Shown here: positions 10,949-19,768 of the stretch, piece after piece | Layout of the letters: each line of letters begins with the position of its first letter | Numbering within the stretch: the first letter of the stretch is position 1 | Source of the DNA: Cymbidium sinense | Lineage: Eukaryota; Streptophyta; Magnoliopsida; Asparagales; Orchidaceae | Assembly (NCBI GenBank): GCA_021442155.1 | Contig: CM038221.1 | Location: forward strand, 151,767,601 to 151,831,600 | DNA length: 64,000 nucleotides | Direction of reading: 5' to 3' | Translations under genes and position numbers: made by a program | Notes under the pieces: generated by a model | Told to the model about the DNA's origin: nothing | Database searches by the model: none | The model's input: only the letters and a program-made list of their open reading frames with translations

Positions 10949-12530
10949 GTATTAATGGATTCCCAGAAGTATGTCTTCACTTTTCCTTTTGGGATGGATT
11001 TGGCCTTAGCTTGGGCCAGCCTCCCACATACCAACTTTGGCCATCTGATTTACTTCAGCTGAGGATTCGAGGGGGCTAGGATCACTTATGAGGGGGCAGC
11101 CCTCACAATCGTTAGTAGGAGTGTGGTGACTGGGCAGAAACTAGTCATCCATATTGAGATGCCATTATATTTTGAGTTTCACTTACTGAAGAGGAAGGCT
11201 ATGGTAGTTCTCACAATAGTTGCAGTTTTAGCGCCAGTGCATTCAGTTGTTCCCATTACTGCCCTAGTACGGGCTAGTACCCACTCATTGGCTTCTTCCA
11301 AGGGGAAGGTTCCCCTGGTTTCAGGGATAGTCTCCCCAACCTTTGTGATTGGGTTTAGTTCCTGTATTGGTCAACCTAGTAGGACTTAGTGCCACAGTAG
11401 ATGCCGCAAGATCAAGCGACATCATGTGCGCATAGCCAAGGAAATGGAGGCAGTTTCTTAGTTTGTAATAGAAGAGCCACCCAGGATAGTTTATCTTCTG
11501 ATCACATGGAATGAGTTTCATCCTCTCTCCAGATTTGATGGGGAGGAAGATGTTAGGAGGATCTCATTATCACCTCCACTTGTAGTTCACTATGTGTCTC
11601 CTATTATAGATAAAAGGAGGTCCTATGCTAGCCTTAGGATAGTCTTGCGCCAAGTTGGCAGGGCGTCTGGATGATCAAAGTCCAATGCCCAATTTGATCT
11701 ATGATCCATTATTCCTCCTAGCATGGGCAAGCATATCAGGTAGGAGAGGGCCAAGGAGGCCCTGTATCAGTACATGTCGCTAGCAGGGAGAGGCGAAGAT
11801 ATGCTAGATAGTCAGTTGCCTCCGCCCTCATGGATTTTCTCAATTAGCATGCTACCAACATCGATCATACTGATAGCATTTGTTGATCGGTACTACTCAC
11901 CATGGGAGGAGGATCCCTGAGAGAGAGTGGTGCACCTCACACCGCTCCACTCCATGTCCATCTCCAATAAGTTCCATCTTTCAGTTCATCAAAGGCCATG
12001 AAGGCAACATCGGGGGAAGAGAGCCCCCAGTGATCAATGGCCAAGAGATCCCATTTCATCTACACCGAGGTGAGGTTGAGCTCTCCTGCTCGACCTCCTG
12101 CTTTAGTTGTGGTGAAGAGGGAGTGGAGACCATGGAGCATCGTTTTTGTGCCATCACCACCACCACCTCAGCAAATCTTAGACATAAAGGAGGAGAAGCG
12201 ATTAGTTGCCCATGGCGATATCCTCCAGGAGTGCTCCTCCTATGACAAATAATAGCCATGAACACATTTCTTCTAGTGAGTAGCCCTCACAGGGTTAGAT
12301 CTCCAATAGTCGGGGAGGTTAGATGTATCTCTGTTCATGAACACGATCCTACCACTAGTCAGCCATGATCTTTTGTGCCTGTATAGTTGGACTACTCCCT
12401 AGATGATATCGTAGCACAATATCTCATCAAGAAGAAAAAAAATCCTAGGGTATGATTGGTCTGACATAGTGGAAGGAAAGGTTAGCTTTGATCCCTACGA
12501 AGATGATTTGTTGGAAGATTCAATCGAGGT
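10949..12530 (+). pseudogene. Pre-gag region with decayed open frame, function unknown
   Basis: A frame starts at ATG 10949 (MDSQKYVFTFPFGMDLALAW), meets a TGA after about 38 codons, and continues open through the 88-codon stretch 11123-11389. Base composition rises towards coding values here and drops on the leader side. Later pieces are broken in all frames, but near 12500 an acidic stretch (SFDPYEDDLLEDSIEVN) runs directly into the gag start. Ogre-type elements carry an extra ORF of unknown function upstream of gag, and this region sits where that ORF would be. I see no recognisable domain, so identity with it is inference from position. An untranslated leader with chance frames is the alternative. 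The overlapping frames on both strands around 11880-12265 are not convincing. Confidence 0.45.
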
Positions 12531-12534
12531 GAAC

Positions 12535-13960
12535 ATGGTTGAAACTAGAGGTTCTCTCCTTTGAGATCAGCAGGGTTTGGAAGGCGTTGTGGCCGAACAG
12601 ATGACATAGCTCATTCGACCCAACACCTCCTTCAACAACTTAAACAAAAGGATGAACAGATAGATAGGATGGGGAAGAGGCTTGAAGATTTGCTAACAAT
12701 AGTTTTGGCACTTTAGAATCAAGCCCCAGCAGTACATTTTACCATTGTAGAGATGGGTTAGCTAGAGTTATTGCATATCTTGGATCAGCCTAAGAGTTCA
12801 CCTCTAGTAGAGCAGGATAACACTAGCTTGTATATGAAGGTAGTGGACAGTACCTCCATATAAGAAAAGGATATTAAACTCATGGTTGAGCAATAAGTGA
12901 GAGAAGCATTGGTGCAAGCCTAAGGAGGATCATCGATTCCAAAAGGTATACCCTACCTAGAGGAAGTCAATGCTATCCAGTATCCTAATAATTTTGTGCC
13001 ACCTTCTTTCAAAAGTTTTGATGGCAGTGGGAAACCACCACATAACACATTAGGAGCTTGTTGCAGCGGTGGCGGGCACTATTCCATCTTTTTGTCAGCA
13101 GTTTAATAAGCATAGCCTTTAATTGGTATGCTGAACTCCCTAACAGTTCAGTGAAGATTTTTGTTGAGTTGGAGCAGCTCTTCATTAAGAGGTTTGTTGG
13201 AGCTCAGCAAAGGGTGACTGTGGGCAATCTCGTTGTAGGACAACAACACTTCAGTGAGTCCTTCATTGACTATATTCTCAGATGGCACAATTTGAGTATG
13301 AAATGCAAATCACAACTGTCTGAACAACATGCCATTGAAATTCTACTAAAGAATATTCATGGCCCGGTCGTCTTCATGCTCAAGGTTTTACCATTAAGAC
13401 ATTTGAGAAGCTAATCCATAAGGTGACTAGTCTACAAGGAGAGGCCAACAGTTGCCTTTTCAAGATCAGTCAATAAAGCCAAAGCCATAGAAAGCTAATG
13501 AGAAGAAGCCAGGGGCAGTAGCAGTATTGGACATAGTGAAGTAACCAACCAGAGATCAATCTGAGAGGCCTCAAACTCTACAGCCATCACTTCCACCTCC
13601 TCTACCACCACCTAGGCCATCCTATCAACCACCTCAGCAGCCTCCATGGACTTTGCCGCCTCCTCCTCAGCCATATTCACAGTAGTGGTACACATATCCA
13701 CTACCAGGTAGCTATCATTCACCTACTCTTTTGGATAAACTAAATAAACCTTATTCATTTAATAGGGAGGTAGTCAAGAAAATCTTTAAAAACCACTTAA
13801 AGAAATCTAATTTTTAGCTACCTGAGCTTAAAAAGCCAGAGGAAGTGGGCAAGAGTAATGATCCTAACTTTTGCCCCTACCACCACATGCTAGGTCATGT
13901 TTTGGAGGATTGCTTTACATTCAAGGACTAGCTTGAGCATAACCACAATACAAGTGCCAT
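12535..13960 (+). pseudogene. gag: gag pseudogene (capsid core and zinc knuckle)
   Basis: Gag forms the particle that packages element RNA. The proposed start is ATG 12535 (MVETRGS), followed after a frame change by a glutamine-rich helical stretch (STQHLLQQLKQKDEQIDRM, near 12610-12670) and then the pre-capsid motif YLEEVNAIQYPNNFVPPSF. The retrotransposon gag core is open at 13058-13414, with FNWYAELPNSSVKIFVELEQ, LFIKRFVGAQQRVTV, ESFIDYILRWHNLSMKC and AIEILLKNIHGPVVFML. These are the expected landmarks in the expected order. A proline-rich stretch follows (about 13560-13690), then a short CX2HX4HX4C knuckle, CPYHHMLGHVLEDC, near 13872. At least two frameshifts and many stops break it. Gag starts in this family are variable, so the start is tentative. 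Confidence 0.85.
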
Positions 13961-14640
13961 AGTTATCCCAAAGGAGTATCTAGTGGAATAACCATCCAGT
14001 TCTGTTAGGGTAATATTTGGGGATACATACGATCCTCTCAAAATAAAAGAAGGTTGGGACATTTCTTTATCTTGAACCTCAAAAAAGATTATTTCAAAAA
14101 TCAAGAAACTTTCCTTATAGGTGCTTGAGGCAGCTTGAACCTCCAACATCAAGGAAAGTTTGCAAGTTGCCAAAGACAACTTGGGGAAAGTGAGAGCTCA
14201 GTGTAGTAGAACCTATATGGGATAGCAAACAACCATAATCAAGCCCAACCTCCATTCCACCATTTTAGCTACTACTTTATCCAACACTTCTACTTCAGCT
14301 AGCTCTTCTTCTAGTAGACATCTTATATCGGTGGATGAGGGCATCAAATTCCTTACCCCATTTACTTTACTAGATTTATACTATTTGCCTCCTTCTAAAT
14401 CCAAGAAATCAAGGAATAAAGCTAGTCTGAATTATATCTATGTCACTTCTAATGGGTTGTCCGATTGTGCTCTCTTAAAAAACTCTTAAAGTCTAAATAA
14501 TTATAACAACTTCGATCTTCCTCTTTCTGATTCAGAATTGGACTTTCCTTTTTGAATACTACAGGTTCACTTCTTGAGATAGACTTGGAATCTTCTGATT
14601 CTAGGGTCCTATAGGAGAAGCTGTAGGTATGCCTGACGAG
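13961..14640 (+). pseudogene. gag-pro spacer, serine-rich remnant
   Basis: This connects the zinc knuckle to the protease region. One frame from about 13930 to 14490 can be followed across scattered stops. It includes a polar, serine-rich run (SNTSTSASSSSSRHLISVDE, near 14280-14335) and a basic stretch (PPSKSKKSRNKASLNY, near 14390). The composition fits a disordered linker of the polyprotein. I recognise no catalytic motif in it. The minus-strand frames at 13928-14179 and 14449-14670 are shadows. Confidence 0.45.
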
Positions 14641-15655
14641 CAGGAAGAATCTTCCACTCACCCGCCACAAGAGATCACCAAAGTTAACCTTCGTAGTGGC
14701 AAAGTTCTACCTCTTAGGGCAGCACCTCAAGAAAAGGGGAAATAAATCATTGGTGCCAGCGAGTAAGAAGCCCCTCCACAGGATGCTCACCCATGGATAT
14801 GCATGTGGAGGATCATCCAGAGTTGATTACAATGTCCTCGCTCACCTAAGAAAGTTGTCAGCTAAACTAAGCATATATGATGCCATTGTCTTATCAAAAG
14901 AGATAAGGGAATCACTAATCAAGGTGCTTCTTGACCCAGAGATATGCTTAGCTCAGCTGACCTCTATTGGAGAGGAGACACATTATTGAAGAGAAGCTTA
15001 AGGATTCACATTCACCGATGAAGACCTTCTTCTAGAGGACATGGAGCATAATCGTCTCCTCTACATTACAATGGATATGGGAAGATTTAGACTTTCCAGG
15101 GTTCTAGTTGATCCATGTGCATCAATGAATATTATAAGTTTAAAGACCCTTACATACTTAAGGATTGACATCTCTACACTTCAAGGAGTTCAGATGATGT
15201 TGAGAGGATTCAATGAACAAGGCCAGAGGGATTTAGGCTCCATAGTGTTACCTTTGGAGATAGGTGACTAGAAGACTGAAGCCAAGTTCTATATAATTGA
15301 TTCGAATACATCATTCACTACTTTGCTCGATAGGCCTTGGATACACCAGAATAAGATGATTCCATCCTCCCTTCATCAATCATCAAGGGATGGAATTATA
15401 TCAAAGGAGATGAAAAGCCATTTTCAGTTAGAGAGGTCGAGATATATGAAGATGCGACCTACTATCTTTCTCAAAATCAAAATATCTATTATCGTGAACT
15501 TGGTCAAAATTTAAATGCAAAAGAAAAAGAAAATGAAGAAAAAGAAAATGAAAAAGAAAAAGAAAAGAAAAAGAAAAGTACAAGTGAGGGAGAAAGGGAC
15601 ACTAAGGAAGAAGTAGAGCCGCATGTTACATTCCACTCATTCCACCATACAGACA
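14641..15655 (+). pseudogene. pro: Aspartic protease pseudogene with K/E-rich tail
   Basis: The retroviral-type aspartic protease cleaves the Gag-Pol polyprotein. An N-terminal helical segment typical of the Tat branch is open at 14696-14989 (VDYNVLAHLRKLSAKLSIYD, then LSKEIRESLIKVLLDPE). The protease fold follows at 15041-15271 (NRLLYITMDMGRF, RVLVDPCASMNIISL, LRGFNEQGQRDLGSIVLPLE), then LLDRPWIHQN near 15325 and a tail with VREVEIYEDATYYLSQ. The catalytic triplet, normally D-[ST]-G or a close form, reads D-P-C at 15110-15118, so activity is probably lost. The tail ends in a run of Lys/Glu codons (about 15510-15600), a simple-sequence expansion. One frameshift lies between the N-terminal segment and the fold, and a TAG interrupts the fold at about 15270. 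Confidence 0.85.
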
Positions 15656-16282
15656 TATGGGTAGATTGACTTGACCTCCACCGAGGTAGAGGTAGGCGGA
15701 AGAGGTAGTTCAGGTGAAGACCCCATGGTTGGCATCGATAGGAGATATGTTCTTCCTCAGTACCCATGCTATTCACATAGACTTGGAATCCAGCTCGGAG
15801 GATAAGTATCATGTGATTAGCACACCAACTAACCCCTCTCAGTGGGTTTCATTGGAGGTGACACTAGAGCCAGACAGTGATGAAGACCAGGCCTCCAAGC
15901 AAAGCACAAATGAATTTGAATCAGGTTTATGTAAAATCATTAGGCAGTAGTTGGGAATTTTAGCTCTAACCTCATTTCTTCTCAGAATGCTGAAGGTTTT
16001 GTAGTTAAGGAAGACCCTAGGTCTTCCATGGATGTCATGCCAAAGAGATTCCTATTGGGATCATCATCCTCAAGTCCAGAAGCAAATGTAGAACTTGAGG
16101 ATAATTCACATAAAGATTTAATAGAATTACCTTTTGATTGGTACTCACCTTGTGTTCTTAATCTTGCAAAGAAAGGTTTGATTCCTTATACATGGTCCAA
16201 GCACAGGTCAGAGTATTTTGAGAAGTTGTAGAACAAAAAATGTAGGGATGGACAATCAAGATCAGGACTAGGATTCAGTACG
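15656..16282 (+). pseudogene. pro-RT linker remnant
   Basis: Two partial frames (15714-15950 and 16028-16231) carry acidic, polar sequence: DLESSSEDKYHVISTPTNPS, LEPDSDEDQASKQST, then LGSSSSSPEANVELED and KHRSEYFEKL. No domain is recognised. Position and composition fit the linker between protease and reverse transcriptase in Tat elements. The stops at 15669, 15948 and 16229 show that it is no longer translated through. Confidence 0.45.
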
Positions 16283-17480
16283 GTGGGTCTAGTCGACGAT
16301 GATGATTACTGTTTAGTTGTCACCAATCATCTGGAGTATGATAGGTTCTTCTCAAACCATACAAACTCTTATGAGGATGTGTGTTTAGAAACTTCAGATG
16401 ATCTTGGTGATCTTAAAATCAAAGATGCACCTCCAGAATTTGAAGAAATCAATTCAACCATCGACAAGCTCAAAAAAATCAACCTTGGGACAGAAGAACA
16501 TCCACGCCCCACATACATCAGTTCTATGTTGCATGAAGAAGAATCCAATGACTTAGTTAGGCTATTGACTAAGTTTAAGGACTACTTTGTATGGAGCTAT
16601 GAAGAGATGCCCGGATTATCTCTTGACGTAGTAGTCTAGAAACTAGTAATAGAACCTAACTCTAGCCCTGTCAAGCAAGCTCATAGATGAATGCGATTAG
16701 AAATTGAACAATAGGCCATTTCTAAAGTCAAGAAATTGGTTGATGCTGGATTTATCAGGGAGAAAAAAATACTCTGCCTGGTTATCTAGTGTCATCACAG
16801 TTAAGAAGAAGAATGGTCAAATTCACATATGCATCAATTTCAGGGACTTAAATAAGGTATGTCATAAGGATGAATTTCCACTTCCTATACCAGAGTTAAT
16901 GGTGGACATTGCCTCATCTCATGCAATATTCTCTTTCATGTATGGGTCATCTGGCTACAACCAAATTAAGATGGCCCCAAGGATGAGAGGAATACTACTT
17001 TTCAAACTTCGATCGAAATCTATTGTTATATGGTCATGCTCTTCAGCCTTAAAAATGCTAGTGCTACTTACCAGTGGGCCATGACTCAGATTTTCAATGA
17101 AATCATTCATCATCAAGTAGAATGCTATGTTAATGATCTAGTTGTTAAAAGTAAAGAAAAGAGAGACCATCTCTTTGACTTGAGAGTAGTTTTTGAACGG
17201 TTAAGATAATTCAGTCTCAAAATGAACCCCTTGAAGTGTTCATTCAAAGTAGCTTCGGGGAAGTTCCTTGGGTTTGTTGTTCGACACCGTGGAATAGAGA
17301 TAGACCCATAAAAGATCAAAGCTTTCTTAGAAATGCCACCCCCTAAAAGTCTAACTCAACTCAGATCATTCCAAGGGCGGTTGGCATATCTAAGGCTCTT
17401 TATCTCCAATCTATCGGGGAGGTGCAAGCCATTTTCAGCACTTGTCAAAAAGGATGCTAAGTTAAAGTGATGATAAGTGC
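16283..17480 (+). pseudogene. pol: Reverse transcriptase pseudogene
   Basis: The RT domain copies element RNA into DNA. Open stretch 16283-16639 holds the upstream signature KFKDYFVWSYEEMPGLSLDV. A frame with stops (near 16640-16770) gives KKLVDAGFIRE. Open stretch 16704-17084 gives VITVKKKNGQIHICINFRDL, DEFPLPIPEL and FSFMYGSSGYNQIKMAP, which are the palm and fingers motifs. The sequence then runs LKNASATYQWAMTQIF and ECYVNDLVVKSK (17126-17137), FKVASGKFLGFVV, and LRSFQGRLAYLRLFISNLSG. The catalytic Y-x-D-D box reads YVND, and the first motif that normally reads FxDxFSGYNQ has lost its Asp (FMYGSS). Stops at several Gln/Arg/Trp positions and one frameshift near 16770 also break it. Confidence 0.93.
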
Positions 17481-17489
17481 CAGCATGAT

Positions 17490-17740
17490 TTTGAAGACAT
17501 TAAACAATATTTGTTGAAGCTACTAGTTCTAGCAGCCCCTATCTCAGGCAAGACACTTATCCTCTACACTGCTACATTGGATGACTCCCTTGGCGCTTTG
17601 TTGGCCCAAACCAACAATGAAGGGAAGGAGAATGCTCTCTACTACCTCAATTGTCATCTGATCCCTGCTGGAGTCAACTACCCACCTATTGAGAAACATT
17701 GCCTAGCTCTCATCTTCGCATCCCAAAAGCTATGAAATTA
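17490..17740 (+). pseudogene. pol: RNase H pseudogene (retroviral type)
   Basis: Open frame 17511-17735 reads LLVLAAPISGKTLILYTATL, DDSLGALLAQTNNEGKENAL, YYLNCHLIPAGVNYPPIEKH and CLALIFASQKL. This is the canonical Ty3/gypsy RNase H N-terminal part, with the L-Y-x-A-x-x-D start, the YYLS-type strand and the Y-P-x-I-E-K-x-C-L-A-L helix. It should remove RNA from RNA/DNA hybrids during reverse transcription. It follows RT directly after one break near 17470. The frame ends at a TGA at 17733-17735. The C-terminal segment (SRTNPL, then LMTRPMLSGWLACWSMIL) continues past that break to about 17860. Confidence 0.88.
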
Positions 17741-18580
17741 CATGCTCTCTCAAAAGGTAAACTTAATTTCAAGAACCAATCCACTGTAATATCTCATGAC
17801 ACGACCGATGTTATCCGGATGGTTGGCATGTTGGTCCATGATTTTGTCATAGAATGATACCACATTCATACCCCTCTGTGCAGTGAAAGGACATGCACTA
17901 GAAGATTTTCTAGCAGCACACCCACTTCCTGTTGATTCCCCGCTTTGTGATGACCTCTCTCGATGAACAAATGATGAACTTAGGAGACAGTAGCATTCGC
18001 TGCTGGGAGATGTATTTTGATGGTGCGACTTCCTTTTAAATAGGACAAGAACCACGATCTACTCTCCTAGGTAATGCAGGGGTAGAAATAGTTCTTTTAA
18101 CTCTAGACCACGATGTGATGAGATTCTCATACTATCTCTCCAATCCATGCACCAACAACGAAGCTGAGTATGAGGCTTTGATTGCCAGTCTAGAGTTAAC
18201 TATTACAGTATGTGTCAAAAGCATCAACATCTATGGGGATTCTTAGCTGGTCATCAACCAGATTGCTGGGTCCTAAAAGGTCCTAAAACCTAAGTTTCAT
18301 CACTACCATGAGTACAACATGAAATTGGCCTAAATCCCTGAGGTCACCATCTACAAGATTCCTTGAGGAGAATGCAGTAGTAGATGCTTTGGCCAAACTC
18401 GCCAAGGATTTGGCATGTCTGGAGGATGAGTCTCTTTTAATAAGGGTTCAAAATAGACAAGTCTTATCCATTATTGATGCCAAGCTCATTGAGCTTCTTG
18501 AAGAGGATGATAAGTCAGATTGGAGGCAACCATTCATGGATTTCGTAAACACATGCAAACTACCTCAAGAGAAATCATAA
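17741..18580 (+). pseudogene. pol: Archaeal-type RNase H pseudogene (aRH) with preceding connection
   Basis: The connection piece carries AVKGHALEDFLAAHPLPVDS (about 17880-17940), a landmark of Tat polyproteins. The aRH domain follows: WEMYFDGAT (18004-18030), DHDVMRFSYYLSNPC, TNNEAEYEALIASLELTI, SINIYGDS, a stop, LVINQIAGS, and VVDALAKLAKDLACLEDE. The four acidic residues of the fold are all still readable: Asp 18019-18021, Glu 18166-18168, Asp 18238-18240 and Asp 18383-18385. The first three share one frame and the fourth is shifted by one. This second RNase H is the feature that separates Tat/Ogre elements from other plant Ty3/gypsy families. Stops at about 18037 and 18244 inactivate it. 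Confidence 0.9.
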
Positions 18581-18589
18581 GCATATTAG

Positions 18590-19768
18590 ATGAAATAGAG
18601 AGCTCTCTCTTATGCTCTCGTGGAATGCACCTTATATTGACGATCTTTCGATCAAATGTGGTTATGCTATTTAGACAAATAAGAAGTTCATAAGATCGTT
18701 ATCGAGGTACATTCAGGTCTATGCGGAACACATCAATCTGGTCTGAAGATGATGGCAAAGATCAAGAGACTAAGATATTACTGGCCTTAGATGATCACAG
18801 ACTACATGGATGTAGCTTGGAGATGCCATCAGTGTCAAATACACAGTGTAGTCTTGCACCAACCACCTAACATTCTACACCCTATATTGGTCTCATGGCC
18901 ATTCGAGTGTTGGGGTGCTGGCATAGTGGGTCTGATCAATCCTCCTTCTTCTAAGGGTAATCGGTTCATCCTAGCTATCATCGACTACTTTTCCAAGTGG
19001 GTGGAGGCATTCCCACTCAGAGAGGTCACAGCTCAGCAGGTGCTCTAGGTTTTTAGGAACCATATCGTATATAGGTTCAAGGTGCCTCGATAAATTATAT
19101 CGATAATGATACTGCATTCAAAAGCACCAAGATCAATAGCTTCGCCCAAAGTCACAACATAGATTGGAGATACTCTACCATCTACTATCCCAGGGTAAAT
19201 GGCTTAGCAGAAGCATTCAATAAAACTCTCATCCAAATACTAAAGAAGACACTTGATGATAATAAAAAATAATGGCATGAGCAGTTGGTTGAGGCTTTGT
19301 GGGCATACTGCACCACATATGAAACTCCAACTCAATCTACCCCATTCTCCTTAGTGTATGGGTCTGAAGCCATTCTACCATTAGAAGTTTAGCTCCCATC
19401 ATTAAGGATAGTAGTGGGTAGTAAAATCACTACAGAGAAGAATGCCAGGTTGCGGTTAGAAGAGCTCAAGGTATAGAGGAGAGACACCCACGGGCATGCT
19501 AGAACCTCGAGTTATTCAAAGCCAAGGTGATTCAAGCTCACAACAAACTTGTTCACCCTAGAGCTTTTTAAGTAGGAGAGCTTATTTTAGTTCTAAGGAG
19601 ACTGATTATTGTCTGTCAAAAGATGGGAGATAAGTTTGAAGCCACTTGGGAAGGCCCTTTTATCATAGAGAAGCCTACCAAGGAGGATCTTATCAACTTA
19701 TTAATTGTAGAGGGGAACACCCGGTGCTTCCAATCAATGGGTTCTATTTGAAGAAATACTATCCATAA
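18590..19768 (+). pseudogene. pol: Integrase pseudogene
   Basis: Integrase inserts the DNA copy into the host genome. The HHCC zinc domain is fully readable, with His 18710-18712, His 18731-18733 and two Cys at 18824-18826 and 18833-18835 (RCHQCQIH), although a TAG falls at 18788. The core runs WPFECWGAGIVGLINPPSSK, FILAIIDYFSKWVEAFPL, then after a frameshift IDNDTAFKSTKINSFAQSHN, YYPRVNGLAEAFNKTL, and FSLVYGSEAILPLEV. The first catalytic Asp is Gly (GGC 18920-18922), the second Asp is present (19102-19104, in IDND where SDNG is usual) and the Glu is present (19210-19212). The C-terminal part gives DKFEATWEGPFIIEKP and, after another shift, a final LKKYYP with TAA at 19766-19768. I see no chromodomain. 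Confidence 0.92.

Noticed and set aside
11880..12265. Overlapping frames of 69-121 codons on both strands
   Set aside because: No match to a known domain, and the composition is that of decayed GC-richer DNA. The gag N-terminus begins only later.
15504..15812. Minus-strand frame rich in Phe and Ser
   Set aside because: Shadow of the Lys/Glu codon run in the protease tail on the plus strand.
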